A DNA stretch of 64,000 nt from Patescibacteria group bacterium UBA2772 (GTDB taxonomy: Bacteria > Patescibacteriota > Minisyncoccia > Moranbacterales > DUUL01), in NCBI GenBank assembly GCA_002352545.1, contig DEIO01000015.1, forward strand, positions 62,001 to 126,000. The letters run 5' to 3'. Positions 1-9,764 of the stretch are shown piece after piece (positions within the stretch are counted from its first letter, which is position 1; each line of letters opens with the position of its first letter). The position numbers and the translations under genes were made by a program. The notes beneath the pieces were generated by a model that was not told where the DNA came from, searched no databases, and saw only the letters and a list, made by a program, of their open reading frames with translations.

Positions 1-1
1 G

Positions 2-1321
2 ATTAGTGTAATGTGGGGAACAATTGCGATGGTTACAGTTTTTATTATTACATTCTTGATTACCCAAAACTGGACAATCGCTTTGATTGCACTTTTCTTG
101 TCAGCAGTTAGCATCACCGAGCTTATGTTTGATAGAAAACTAAGAATGTATTCTATGTTTGCGCCGGTTTATCTTTGGTTTTCTTATGGAGTTTTTAGAT
201 TTTTGGAGTATAAAAATATTTTTAAAGGCTCTCCTCTTTGCTTGAAAAACAAAAAAGAGAAGAGTTGTTTTTTAGATAGTATTTCTCAAAAAACCGGATT
301 GGGTTGGGGCTGGCTTACTCCTGTTATCTTGCTTGGATTTCTTTCCCTAAAAACACATGATTTAACAGTGAATATAATCCCAACTATCCTGGTATATCTT
401 TTAATTGTTGGTGTCTATCTTTGGCTCAAACAAGACAAAAATTCAAGACATTATTTAGGGATTACGGCAAGCTTTGCTGTTTTGGGTGTTTTATTTAAAT
501 TAGTGGCTCCTTTTGTAGAGAATATTCCAGTTCTTGGATATTTTGCAAAAAAAGTAGTAGGCGCTTCTAGTTGGGCAGGATCGGTTTTTCATTGGACATA
601 TTTAGAGAAAATAACCTTAGACTATAGTTATATTTTGCTTGGAATTGTCTTTATTTGTATTGGGAGTTATCTAATGGTGAAGAAATATGGGAAAATTGGT
701 TTGTGGACAGTGTTGTCATTTTTAACACCACTTATACTAGCAATATTTATTTGGAAGAGAAATGTTGGGGACCAATACATTTATCTTACACAGCTTTTTA
801 AAGTCATTATAATTTCTTGCGGAATATATTTTTCTGTTTTGAAAATGTCTTTTGCGTTTAAGAAAAGAAAAAGAGCGTTTAATTTGATTTTAGTAACGAT
901 TCTTTTTTCACTCATTAATATTCCATTTTTTTATTCAGAAATAGGGTTCTATCAAAGTGTGAAGAACTGGAAGCATTCGAATTACCGAGAAGTATATGAT
1001 TATTTCTTGAAAAAGAAGAGCGATAAAGCTGTTTTGATCGCAAGGCCCTTGACTAACTACTACCTAAAAGGTAATAACGTTAAGTTGCTGGGTTACGGTG
1101 ATAGCAACAAAATGACCCTTGCTAGGGTTGTTGAGGCACAGGCTAAATATGATGAAGTGTGGGCTATTTTTGCTAAGAATTTGAATATCACAGGCGACGC
1201 AAGAAGATATATGGAGGACAAGTTTGAATTAAGAGAAACTAAATACACAAATAAAAAAGTTAAAATTTATGTTTGGAAAAGAGGTCAGATGGATTCAGTT
1301 GCTGAACAAACTCCAAAATAA
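2..1321 (+). CDS. Polytopic membrane protein, GT-C-like, 5' end probably outside window
   Basis: The frame is open from the first base of the window and the first ATG (base 11) already lies inside a hydrophobic segment, so the gene probably starts upstream. What is visible is about ten membrane segments followed by a soluble tail of roughly 100 residues (from about residue 330) with the layout of GT-C glycosyltransferases of the ArnT/PMT kind, where a multi-spanning part carries an outer-face C-terminal domain. No catalytic acidic loop is visible because the N-terminus is missing. The next gene, a GT39-like protein, begins at or just before its stop, so the two are probably co-transcribed. 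The family call rests on architecture and context only. Confidence 0.55.
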   Translation: MSVMWGTIAMVTVFIITFLITQNWTIALIALFLSAVSITELMFDRKLRMYSMFAPVYLWFSYGVFRFLEYKNIFKGSPLCLKNKKEKSCFLDSISQKTGLGWGWLTPVILLGFLSLKTHDLTVNIIPTILVYLLIVGVYLWLKQDKNSRHYLGITASFAVLGVLFKLVAPFVENIPVLGYFAKKVVGASSWAGSVFHWTYLEKITLDYSYILLGIVFICIGSYLMVKKYGKIGLWTVLSFLTPLILAIFIWKRNVGDQYIYLTQLFKVIIISCGIYFSVLKMSFAFKKRKRAFNLILVTILFSLINIPFFYSEIGFYQSVKNWKHSNYREVYDYFLKKKSDKAVLIARPLTNYYLKGNNVKLLGYGDSNKMTLARVVEAQAKYDEVWAIFAKNLNITGDARRYMEDKFELRETKYTNKKVKIYVWKRGQMDSVAEQTPK

Positions 1322-1322
1322 A

Positions 1323-2957
1323 GTGAATTTGAAAAATATTATAAAAAAACATAAAATAGTATTATTACTAGGCCTGATTATTGGGGGAGCTTTTTTGATA
1401 AGAATATATAATTTGCCAAATTGGCAATATCTTCAGCACGATCAAGGCAGAGATCTTATTAAAATTTCTGAAGTAATAAGTGGAGAACGTGAAATTCCAT
1501 TATTAGGTCCTAGAGCTTCTGGTGAGAACTTGTTTCTAGGTCCTGCTTTCTATTATTTTCAGATAATAAGTGCTTTTATTTTTGGTGTTTCACCTCTTTC
1601 ACTTGTTTTGCCAGATCTATTTTTTTCTGTCTGTACAATTCCATTATTGTATTATTTTTTGAGGATGTTTTTTACCAAAAAAGTTTCTATTTTAACGGTT
1701 TCAGTATTTTCTTTCTCTTTTGCTTTCGTTCAATTTGGACGCTTTGCTTGGAATCCAAATTCTATTCCGTTTTGGAGTTTGCTTTTGATGACAAGTATTT
1801 TAAAGATTCAGCAAAGTCTTAGCGAAAAGCAGAAAGGAACGTGGCTAATTTTAGCAGCAATCAGTTTCGGAATCGTCAGTCAACTACATTTTATTGCACT
1901 TTTGGGATTTCCTGTTTCAATATTATTGTTCTGGTTTTTTTATCATCCAGTTAATATAAAAGTTCGGTACTGGTGCTATTCTTTGAGTGCTTTTTTATTA
2001 GTTAATCTACCACTTGTTTTAAACGATACCGTTTTTGGAGGTGAAAATTGGCGTCAGTTTTTTGGTGCACTAAGCAGTGGGGTTGAAGAGAAAAGAGGTT
2101 TTGTGGAGAATTTATTGAAATTTTTTGAATATGCTAGTTCAAATCTAACCTTTTTTGTTTCTTCTTTGAATAGTAAAGAGCTGGGAATTCTTTGGATTGT
2201 GGCTCTTTTGATATTTATTGATGCTTTTTGTTTAGCTGTTTTATGTTGGCAAAGAAAATATAAAAAAGAGGTTCTTTTTGAAAATGTTGATGATAAGGGC
2301 GGGAGTTTTTTGGTATTGAATATGTGTTGGTTTTTGGGATTCATACCTTTGTATTATAAGTTGGCTTTTGATATGGACAATCTTAGATTTTGGTTTCCAA
2401 TATTTGTGGTTCCTTTCTTGATAATTGCTTTATATTTAAGAATGTTTTTTCATTTAGGTAAGACAAAAGCTTTCTTCAATTATGTAGGTTATCTAATAAT
2501 AGTTATATTGCTAGTGTTGAATTTTTCTGCTATTTGGAAATGGTATGGAAGTTTATCTAATCAAAAAGAAATTGACGTTATGGGAAGAAGCTGGACTAGT
2601 TGCTCTTTCAAACAAGACAGTCTAGAAACAGTTCAAAGTCAAAGAGCTATAGCAAAGCACATTGTTCAAGATGCTAAAAATCAACAAACAGGTATTTGTC
2701 TCAATACTCCTAGTGAGTTCACTACTGTATATAAATACTTAATTCTGAAAGAGAATGAATTTAAGGGATTTTTCAAGAAAAAAGGTGTTGATAACGAGAA
2801 AGCTTTTAATCAAAACAAGGATGTTTGTAGGGTTTATGTCATTGACAAGACAAGCAAAACAAATGAAGCAATTCTAAGAAAGATGGAAGGCAATTTTAGC
2901 CTAAATAATAAAAAGACAGAAGGGACATTTTCTACGTGGATCGTAACTGGAAAATAA
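1323..2957 (+). CDS. GT39/PMT_2-like membrane glycosyltransferase
   Basis: Multi-spanning GT-C protein, expected to move a sugar from a lipid-phosphate carrier to an acceptor outside the membrane. After the first membrane helix comes the acidic loop HDQGRDL, typical of the first extracytoplasmic loop of ArnT/PMT enzymes, then a LGPR-x-SG...LGPAFYYF stretch shared with the minus-strand paralogue at 3118-4896. About ten further helices and a soluble C-terminal part follow. Start choice: an ATG at 1269 would overlap the upstream gene by 53 bases, and a TTG lies at 1299. The GTG at 1323, one base after the upstream stop, gives an N-terminus of the same length as the paralogue. The start is therefore uncertain, the family is good. 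Confidence 0.75.
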   Translation: MNLKNIIKKHKIVLLLGLIIGGAFLIRIYNLPNWQYLQHDQGRDLIKISEVISGEREIPLLGPRASGENLFLGPAFYYFQIISAFIFGVSPLSLVLPDLFFSVCTIPLLYYFLRMFFTKKVSILTVSVFSFSFAFVQFGRFAWNPNSIPFWSLLLMTSILKIQQSLSEKQKGTWLILAAISFGIVSQLHFIALLGFPVSILLFWFFYHPVNIKVRYWCYSLSAFLLVNLPLVLNDTVFGGENWRQFFGALSSGVEEKRGFVENLLKFFEYASSNLTFFVSSLNSKELGILWIVALLIFIDAFCLAVLCWQRKYKKEVLFENVDDKGGSFLVLNMCWFLGFIPLYYKLAFDMDNLRFWFPIFVVPFLIIALYLRMFFHLGKTKAFFNYVGYLIIVILLVLNFSAIWKWYGSLSNQKEIDVMGRSWTSCSFKQDSLETVQSQRAIAKHIVQDAKNQQTGICLNTPSEFTTVYKYLILKENEFKGFFKKKGVDNEKAFNQNKDVCRVYVIDKTSKTNEAILRKMEGNFSLNNKKTEGTFSTWIVTGK

Positions 2958-3117
2958 AAATAAGGAGAAGAAACTTATGGAGCTAATCTAGACGAAAAAA
3001 TTCTTTTGAAATAGAAGAATAGATGCAAGTTTCTTAAAAAGACTTAAAGTAAAAAATAGATATGAAATAGTTGTATCTGCAACTTGGGAAGTTGTACTTG
3101 AGTGGTGAGATTGAGCA

Positions 3118-4896
3118 TTATTTTTTAAATAAATCTCTGTACATACATTTTTCTCTTCCATTGATTGAGTAACCCAGTTGATAGCAACGAGGCCTATCGT
3201 TTGTATTTGCTGGAAGTTTTAAAAGTTCAGCCTCCGCATGCAAGGCTGGATTTTTGAGTTTTAATTGCAATAAAGCAATTGTTCCTAAATTAAAAATTTT
3301 TTCTATTTGAAGGTTTCCCGATAGTTTTTTGGAATATTTTGGTTTTCCAGAAATTTTATCTGTTTTAACTATTTCGAAATAAAGCCCATCACTATCTAAT
3401 TCACTCTCTTCGTCAAAATTTTCAGTGGGTATTTTTCTTTCATAGTTCAATAGATAAAGCGCTGGTCTTAGTAGGTATACTTGTGAAGCTATATAAACGT
3501 TCCTTTGTTGGTCTTTATATATCTTTTCAACTTCATCATTGAGATTGTTCCATTGATGCATTGTAACGTTAAAATAAGACTCTAAGATAAACTCCTCTTT
3601 TCTTTCTACGTCTTTTGTTCCATATGAATTGATATTTCTAAGCCAGTTATATGAACCGAGTAAGTTTGATAGAATCAAGAACGAGGTAAAAAAGATTATT
3701 AGATTTCCTTTTTTTATAAATTTTTGAGATAAAAATTCAATTGTAAAGCCAAAAAGAATAATTGGTAGAAATAGTATAGGCAAAAAGAATCTAGAATTTA
3801 AATTAAGTGACACTGGAAAGAGGATTAGTAGGAAGGTTGCTTGCCAAATGATAACAAGTTTAAGAAAATTTAACTTTTGGCTGTTTTTCCCGGAGTCAGT
3901 ACTTTCTTTTTTGAACAATTTTTTTAGTGAAATAAAAGACAACGCTATCAAAAGAAAGAAAGCCCCACCTTTTAGTAGATGCCAGATATTATAGCTATTG
4001 TTTTTTAATAAATCAAAAAAATCTCTACTACTAGAAACTCGAGCAAGAGGCTTTATAAAGGGTTGGGAAGTTATAATTGTAGAGTAAAACTGTGATAAGT
4101 TATAACCAGTCATAAAGAGTTTCTTGCCAGTTGTTGAATATTTTTCTTCCCTAGTTCTTTGTGTGAAGGCCTCAATAAATCCTTTGGAATTTTCTCCCTT
4201 TGTTAAAACTTCATTTCCGATAATAGGTAAAACAGAACAACTGAAAACAAAAAATGCGAAAAGCAGATGTTTTAAATTTAGTTTGTTATTTGTGAAGAGC
4301 ATATATAAAAGAATAATGACCGGGATTCCCAACATGCTAATTGTATGAAGTTGCATCGCAATTGAAGCAGAAAGTGTTTCCAAAAATAGCCATAAATATT
4401 TCCCCCTATCATGTATCTGGGAGATTTTCAAAAGGGAATAGAAAGCTAACAATATAAAAAAGGGAATATTATTTGGGTTCCAAGAAAAATGTGCATATTC
4501 TATTGCAAATAAAGAAGTGGAAAGGAGAGCAGTTAGAACAAGTGAAATTTTTAGATCAAAAAATTCTTTTAAGAATAAAAAGAATAAAGGGATTGTTAGA
4601 ACCGATAACAATAGTTCTGGAATTGCTAAAACATAAGGATAGTTACCAAAGGTCCAGGCTAACAATGTGGGGAGGAAATAGAATGCTGGACCTAAACGAA
4701 AAATTGTTCCTCCAGCTTTGGGTCCTAATAAAGGGAAATTGTCAATTCCCCCTGAAAGGATGTCAGAGATTATTCGAAAATCTCTTGCTTGATCTATTGA
4801 GAAAAAAACAAGATTTGAAAAATTGAAAATTCTAAAAAATAAACCAATTGAAATTATTAAAAATAGGCTTATAAATGTCTTTTTTTGTAAAGTCAC
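3118..4896 (-). CDS. GT39/PMT_2-like membrane glycosyltransferase, paralogue
   Basis: A 592-residue polytopic protein with the same plan as the convergent neighbour: one N-terminal helix, the acidic loop SIDQARDF near residues 36-43, a LLGPKAGG...LGPAFYFLP stretch, about ten helices and an extracytoplasmic C-terminal domain from about residue 440 that ends with two cysteines. The shared motifs indicate a duplicated GT-C enzyme pair rather than unrelated transporters. It is the last gene of the minus-strand glycan cluster, 74 bases after the flippase gene. Donor and acceptor cannot be told from sequence. GT-C family assignment is strong, substrate unknown. Confidence 0.78.
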   Translation of the reverse strand: MTLQKKTFISLFLIISIGLFFRIFNFSNLVFFSIDQARDFRIISDILSGGIDNFPLLGPKAGGTIFRLGPAFYFLPTLLAWTFGNYPYVLAIPELLLSVLTIPLFFLFLKEFFDLKISLVLTALLSTSLFAIEYAHFSWNPNNIPFFILLAFYSLLKISQIHDRGKYLWLFLETLSASIAMQLHTISMLGIPVIILLYMLFTNNKLNLKHLLFAFFVFSCSVLPIIGNEVLTKGENSKGFIEAFTQRTREEKYSTTGKKLFMTGYNLSQFYSTIITSQPFIKPLARVSSSRDFFDLLKNNSYNIWHLLKGGAFFLLIALSFISLKKLFKKESTDSGKNSQKLNFLKLVIIWQATFLLILFPVSLNLNSRFFLPILFLPIILFGFTIEFLSQKFIKKGNLIIFFTSFLILSNLLGSYNWLRNINSYGTKDVERKEEFILESYFNVTMHQWNNLNDEVEKIYKDQQRNVYIASQVYLLRPALYLLNYERKIPTENFDEESELDSDGLYFEIVKTDKISGKPKYSKKLSGNLQIEKIFNLGTIALLQLKLKNPALHAEAELLKLPANTNDRPRCYQLGYSINGREKCMYRDLFKK

Positions 4897-4970
4897 ACAA
4901 AATTAATAAATAATAAAATAAAAAAACAAGTAAAACTAATTCTACTGCTAAGCTTATTCAGAAAAGCTAG

Positions 4971-6419
4971 TTATTTCTTTTTCAAGTTTAATTTAAGTTG
5001 AACAATATCTTCTTTTGAAAATTCTTTAGTAAGAAAAAGAAAGACGAAATATATAGCTAGAAGTAAGAGCGACCATGGGATAAACATAAGTTTGTCCTGA
5101 GTGATACCTAAACTAGCAATATAATATATGATAGCAGAACCAGTGATGTATCTTGTGAGGGAGAGAATATTCAGGAACGGTGTTATGATTTTTTGTGTAA
5201 AAATAATAACCAAAACCATTGTTATGAATGAGGAAATCGAAGTTGCAATGGCTGCTCCAAATATGCCGTATTTTTGAATCAAGAAGAAATTGAGCAGACA
5301 GTTGAGTATCATTCCACCAAAAGCAATCCACATAGGAACTTTGTTTTTGCCAGCTCCATTTAATACAAAAGCTAGGATATAAAAAACAACCAAAAAGCCA
5401 AGACCAAATGCTAAAACTGAAAGAGGTTCACTCGCGGATATAAATTGTTTTCCAAAGAATAATTCTGAGACTGATTCAGAAAAGAATGATAAAAGTGTTA
5501 TTGCTGGAATCAAAAGAATAAAGAGGAATCTCATTGCAAAAGAAAGGATTTTCTTAGTTTGTTTTTGGTTTTTTTGAGAAGTAGTTTCTGATATTTTAGG
5601 CAGTAATATTATAGTTAAAAAGTAGAATGCGTAGAAGGGAAGTCTTCCAATTGTTAATGCTGCATTATAGAATCCAGTAATTGTGTCATCTCCCGTGAAA
5701 GCTTTTACCATATATAAGTCAACTGAGATCATTATCTCATAAAAAAGCATAAACAAGGTTATTGGCCAAGCAAAAGAGAGCATTTTTTGCCATGAAACAG
5801 AAGATTTCTTGGCAGATTTTTCTTTTCTAAAAGGATCTAAAAAATATGCAAGAAGAAAGACTGAAAAAGGTGCTAATGCATGACCAACAATAGCTCCTTT
5901 AGTAGAAAACAAAGAGGCTAATGAAACAATAAATATAACTTTCGTGAATCCACGATAGAATTTTATTAGAGATTGAGAATTGAATTTATGTATCCCATTG
6001 AAATAATAAACATAAAAACTCGCCAATGCAAAGGCGGGTATTATAGGTGTTGATATTCTAAATAAAGATACAAGTGATGGATCGTTTAGTAATTTTGCTG
6101 CTATTGGTGGTACTAAAAAATAATATAATATAGTTACTACCGAGATCAAAATTGTTTGAACTATTGCACCTGTTTTTCTAATGGAAAGAATTGTGCTAGG
6201 ATCTTTTTTTCTAACCTCACTTAAGTATTTGCTCATTGCTATGGGAACACCTCTTCCAATCAGAACAACAATCATTGTTGCAAATGTTATAATAATACCA
6301 TAGCGACCATATTCAGCTGGTCCCAAGAACCTACCCAAGAGAGAGTGGATGATATACCCAGACAAGTTAAAGACTAGCTCGGAAATTGTTAACCAAACAG
6401 ACGCTTTTATTAAAGACAT
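4971..6419 (-). CDS. Wzx-type polysaccharide/oligosaccharide flippase (MOP superfamily)
   Basis: 482 residues with about 12-14 membrane helices. The N-terminus has the usual flippase pattern: an amphipathic start, then SGYIIHSLLGRFLGPAEYGRYG, corresponding to the LG..-YG..- motif of RfbX/Wzx proteins. A second FLGPAEYG-like half is replaced by LNGAGKNKVPMWIAFGG in the C-terminal half, as is common in this family. It would carry lipid-linked glycans across the membrane, a role that fits the GT4/GT2 enzymes (cytoplasmic assembly) and GT-C enzymes (outside transfer) in the same cluster. Its start lies 8 bases after the stop of the kinase-like gene, so they are in one transcript. MurJ is a less likely alternative because of the context. 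Confidence 0.85.
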   Translation of the reverse strand: MSLIKASVWLTISELVFNLSGYIIHSLLGRFLGPAEYGRYGIIITFATMIVVLIGRGVPIAMSKYLSEVRKKDPSTILSIRKTGAIVQTILISVVTILYYFLVPPIAAKLLNDPSLVSLFRISTPIIPAFALASFYVYYFNGIHKFNSQSLIKFYRGFTKVIFIVSLASLFSTKGAIVGHALAPFSVFLLAYFLDPFRKEKSAKKSSVSWQKMLSFAWPITLFMLFYEIMISVDLYMVKAFTGDDTITGFYNAALTIGRLPFYAFYFLTIILLPKISETTSQKNQKQTKKILSFAMRFLFILLIPAITLLSFFSESVSELFFGKQFISASEPLSVLAFGLGFLVVFYILAFVLNGAGKNKVPMWIAFGGMILNCLLNFFLIQKYGIFGAAIATSISSFITMVLVIIFTQKIITPFLNILSLTRYITGSAIIYYIASLGITQDKLMFIPWSLLLLAIYFVFLFLTKEFSKEDIVQLKLNLKKK

Positions 6420-6427
6420 ATGAGCTA

Positions 6428-7057
6428 CTAAAGTTTAATAGTTTTCTTGATATCCGTACTAACTTTTTTGACAGAGTTATTTCCATCAATGATTCTTATA
6501 TTCCAACGGCTAGTGAATTTATCAAAGATTTTTTGTTTATCCTTCAGAAATTGTTCACCTTGTTCAATCTCACGGTCTCTAGAAATAGCAATTTTGGAAT
6601 CAACTTTGATAAAAATTGAACAATTTGGCTTAAACATGATTTTTTCAGCAAGTTTTTGCCACCAAGGGGAATGCTTTGGCGAAAAATTATTTTCTAAATA
6701 ATGTATGTTCGCAATTTGATCATAGAAATATCTATCAACCAATACATAATCATAAAGGCCATTCATCTTTAGTGCCAAAACAAGTTGATTGAAGCGAAAA
6801 GAATCTATCAGTAGCGCAAGTTTTCTCAAAAAAATTGCTAAAAACCCAGCCTTTGTAACTGCTTTTGCTTCCTTTTTCTTATTATTGGATTTCCTTTTTC
6901 TTTTGGTATTTGTTGCAAAAAGCTTATTTGCTAAAGAAAAACTAATAATATGCAAGGTATACACACTTTTTTTGTTTGCTTCAAGTTCTTTTTGGAGTAG
7001 CTCTAGCTGTGTGGTTTTCCCACTACCGTCTAATCCAGAAAGTGTGATTATCTCCAT
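6428..7057 (-). CDS. Thymidylate-kinase-like P-loop kinase
   Basis: 209 residues. A P-loop GLDGSGKTT near residues 8-16, the VLVDRYFYD segment (residues about 105-113) corresponding to the DR[YS] motif of dTMP kinases, and a basic lid-like segment SRDREIEQGEQF near residue 160 place it in the Tmk fold. It is longer and more basic in the middle (a run of Lys/Arg around residues 50-65) than housekeeping Tmk. Tmk-like proteins of this kind are often found in polysaccharide clusters with unknown substrate. The gene is tightly packed between the RtcB-like gene (11 bases) and the flippase gene. It could be the cell's only Tmk, but context suggests a special role. Confidence 0.7.
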   Translation of the reverse strand: MEIITLSGLDGSGKTTQLELLQKELEANKKSVYTLHIISFSLANKLFATNTKRKRKSNNKKKEAKAVTKAGFLAIFLRKLALLIDSFRFNQLVLALKMNGLYDYVLVDRYFYDQIANIHYLENNFSPKHSPWWQKLAEKIMFKPNCSIFIKVDSKIAISRDREIEQGEQFLKDKQKIFDKFTSRWNIRIIDGNNSVKKVSTDIKKTIKL

Positions 7058-7067
7058 AGTGTAGTTT

Positions 7068-8561
7068 TTAGGCCATTAATACAGCAACTGGTATCATTTT
7101 GACAACAGGTTTCATGACTTTATTAGTCTCCATTCCTTCTATCGCAATGGATGGATCTTTATAATGAGCAGCATCTTGATTGACGATTCCCTTTGAAGTC
7201 GCATTGTAAAGACGAACCTTTCGTTCTTTCATCTTTTTCATAAGCTCATCCCGGTCTTCTGGTACGTGAGAAGTTTTATTCTTTGATTTACCAGTTCCAT
7301 GTGCAGAGCTAAAGAAGGTTTCATCATTGTGATCTGTTCCAACTCCGAAGTAAGCTTCAGTACTCATCGAGGAAGGCATGAAGATTGGTTCTCCTGTCTC
7401 TTCGAATAATTTATGACCTTTCATTCCTTCTGGTCCAAGTGCTCTAGTAGCGTTGCTTCTGTGCACAATTACATTTTCGCCAAAGTGTTTTTCCTTTGTG
7501 GCTGATACATGTGTCATATCGTAGACCAATTTTAGAGCATTGTCTTTCCCAAGAACCTTTTTAATTGCTTTCTTCAGATTGTATTGCAAGAGTGTTCTAT
7601 TTGCGAAACCGTGATTTGCAGCTGCTCTATGAGCTGTAAAATAGTTCTTGCCTAACTCTGAATTGGCTTTTATTTTAAAGAATTCATTTGAATCACTATA
7701 TTTAGGGATGTCATTTTTCAATACTTGATGCCAATCTTTCTTTTTATCCAGGAAAGTTGCTCTAGCAAAATTAGAAATAAGTTTTTGACTTAAATGTTCT
7801 TTCTTTTTTGGAGTGTAGAAGTAACTTGCATATTGACCAAACAATCCAGAGCCAGTGTGCATCAAAAAGACATATTGGTCCTTATGCAAACCAAATTTAG
7901 AAGCCGTGTCTTCGTCTATAACTTCTGTTATCTTCATAAGATCCAAGAAATGATTTCCTGCAGCACCTAGAATCCCAGTTCGTAGCTGAGCTATACGGAG
8001 AAATATTTTTGGAACTGCTTCGTATAAATCTTTGTCTGTGATTTTTTCGTCCTCAAACATATTTCCTTGATGCAGAATTCTATCTATTTCACTAGTATCT
8101 TCCTTTAGGTATTCCAATAGTGCAATACTTCCACGTTTTGAAATATCCACAATCACTTTATACGGTAGGTAAGTACCAAGGAGCGTTTCTGTAGGAATCA
8201 CCTTAACTAGTTCGGTGAAAAGCTCATCAATTTTTTCTTCTGTTAAATCGTTTACATCAAAAGGAGTGGAAATAAATCTCATTCCACAATTTGGAGCGGT
8301 GTCCAAAAGTTGAGGCATGAAATAATCCTTGGTCGCAACAACGGTCCCTGAAGGACTTTTTCGTCCAGGTTTTTGACACACATCAGTAAGAGCAGCAACA
8401 TGATGAAAAATTTCTTTATTTTTTGCTACTTCAGAAAGTTGATCAATTGTAGACTGGTCAGGCATAAGTTCATCTGAAACTCCAAACTTGATAGGATTCT
8501 TCCTGTCTTCTGTTGGTTCTAGAATCTGCTTAAACTTAGATATTTTTTTGATTTTATTCAT
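7068..8561 (-). CDS. rtcB: Divergent RtcB-family RNA ligase
   Basis: 497 residues with the full RtcB order of motifs: Cys92 in PNCGM, GNHF with His204, HTGSG with His235, AHRAAANHGFANR (residues 310-322), His351 in the YDMTH segment, VHR-x-NATRA, PSSMSTEAYFGVG, the nucleophile-type His421 in SAHGTG, and the C-terminal AHYKD. RtcB ligates RNA 2',3'-cyclic-phosphate or 3'-phosphate ends to 5'-OH ends using GTP and Mn. Several usual residues differ: the metal-binding Asp of the D-x-x-C motif is not in its place (Ala89 by my alignment), the Asn after the third His is Val352, and the Arg after the nucleophile motif is Lys. It may be an active divergent clade or a repurposed paralogue. It lies 28 bases after a GT4 gene, inside the glycan cluster. 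Confidence 0.85.
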   Translation of the reverse strand: MNKIKKISKFKQILEPTEDRKNPIKFGVSDELMPDQSTIDQLSEVAKNKEIFHHVAALTDVCQKPGRKSPSGTVVATKDYFMPQLLDTAPNCGMRFISTPFDVNDLTEEKIDELFTELVKVIPTETLLGTYLPYKVIVDISKRGSIALLEYLKEDTSEIDRILHQGNMFEDEKITDKDLYEAVPKIFLRIAQLRTGILGAAGNHFLDLMKITEVIDEDTASKFGLHKDQYVFLMHTGSGLFGQYASYFYTPKKKEHLSQKLISNFARATFLDKKKDWHQVLKNDIPKYSDSNEFFKIKANSELGKNYFTAHRAAANHGFANRTLLQYNLKKAIKKVLGKDNALKLVYDMTHVSATKEKHFGENVIVHRSNATRALGPEGMKGHKLFEETGEPIFMPSSMSTEAYFGVGTDHNDETFFSSAHGTGKSKNKTSHVPEDRDELMKKMKERKVRLYNATSKGIVNQDAAHYKDPSIAIEGMETNKVMKPVVKMIPVAVLMA

Positions 8562-8588
8562 TTTGTATACTTTGTAAATTATATAAAT

Positions 8589-9764
8589 TTATACTTTTTT
8601 TACTAATTCAGTGTACACCTTTTTATAGTGTTTAACAACGTTTTTGATGTCGAAAGTGCTGTGCACATATTTTTTAGCATTTATTGCTAAAAACTCTCTC
8701 TTTTCTTTGTTTTTGAGCAAATCCAATATAGCATCTGCGAGTTGTTCTCGGTCTCCCTTTTTTATAACTAAACCAGTTTCTTCATTTTTCACAAATTCTT
8801 TCAAAACATCAATATCTGAAACAATCATGGATTTTTTGCAGGCCATTGCCTCTATTATTGCTAGAGGTATATCAAATTTTCCAGCCATTTCTTGAACAGG
8901 AAATATGTTTATATCAGAAACATTGAAAAGACGTGGCATATTGCTAACTGTTTCCAAAAAGACCATTTTTTTGAGATAACCTTTCTTCTCGGCTATTTTT
9001 TTCAGCTTTTTTTGTTTCATAGCGTCTTCTGGGTATTTTATTCTGCAAGCTAAAACTAGTTTTACATTGTGCATTTCCTTCTTATTTTCTTTGAGGAGTT
9101 TTTCAAATGCCGCAATGATATCATCAATAGCTTTTAATCTGGTATATTCTCCGGCAAAAAGAATAACCATCTCGTTTTCTTGAATACCAAGTTCTTTCAA
9201 CATCTTTGGATTTTTTTCTTTTGGAAAAAATCTTTCAAGGTTGATTCCTGGATAGATTACTTCAACATTTTTGATTCCAGCTTTTGTTAGTTTATTCTTT
9301 GTAACATTGGATTGAGCAATAATCTTGTCTGCGAAGAGGATTTTTCTAAGCTTTTTGCCTTCTTTTATTATTTTGTCATCTATAGTGGCTAGCGTTTGGA
9401 TTGTTTTTATATTAGAACAAGCTAATCTAGCTCTGAAAAAGATTGAAGTGAGCGAACGTGGTGTGAACAAAAAATGAATAATGTCGGCTTTTGTGTTCAG
9501 ATGAAAAAGTCTTTTTATCAGAGTTATTTTCGCTTTTTTGTCGAAAACAGGGGAGTCAAAAATTGGTTCAGCAGTCAGAGATCCCTTTTTTGCTAAATGG
9601 CATTTTTCGATTGATATCGCGTGAGCCTTTGTTGTTAGGAGATGAAAATTGAAAGTTCCATCAGAATTCAATGCGATGTCATATGCTAGATTCTTAGAAG
9701 CCTCATCCCAAGGTGGTGTGAGAGGGCGAGTATATAAGAGAATTTGTTTTTTATTGTTTTTCAT
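8589..9764 (-). CDS. GT4-family glycosyltransferase
   Basis: 391 residues, GT-B fold. The N-terminal half starts with QILLYTRPLTPPWDEASKN, an acceptor-domain pattern with the early P-P-W-D-E loop. The C-terminal half has LFAGEYTRLKAIDDIIAAF (start of the Glycos_transf_1 domain) and FDIPLAIIEAMACKKSMIV, corresponding to the E-x7-E donor-phosphate motif with the first Glu replaced by Asp, followed by EETGLVI. It would build a lipid-linked glycan in the cytoplasm from a nucleotide sugar. The gene overlaps the end of the upstream anchored-protein gene by 14 bases, so translation is probably coupled. Donor sugar unknown. Confidence 0.85.
   Translation of the reverse strand: MKNNKKQILLYTRPLTPPWDEASKNLAYDIALNSDGTFNFHLLTTKAHAISIEKCHLAKKGSLTAEPIFDSPVFDKKAKITLIKRLFHLNTKADIIHFLFTPRSLTSIFFRARLACSNIKTIQTLATIDDKIIKEGKKLRKILFADKIIAQSNVTKNKLTKAGIKNVEVIYPGINLERFFPKEKNPKMLKELGIQENEMVILFAGEYTRLKAIDDIIAAFEKLLKENKKEMHNVKLVLACRIKYPEDAMKQKKLKKIAEKKGYLKKMVFLETVSNMPRLFNVSDINIFPVQEMAGKFDIPLAIIEAMACKKSMIVSDIDVLKEFVKNEETGLVIKKGDREQLADAILDLLKNKEKREFLAINAKKYVHSTFDIKNVVKHYKKVYTELVKKV

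Noticed and set aside
2958..3117. A gene or terminator between the convergent GT-C genes
   Set aside because: Only a short AT-rich spacer; no frame of meaningful size and no stem with a T run is seen.
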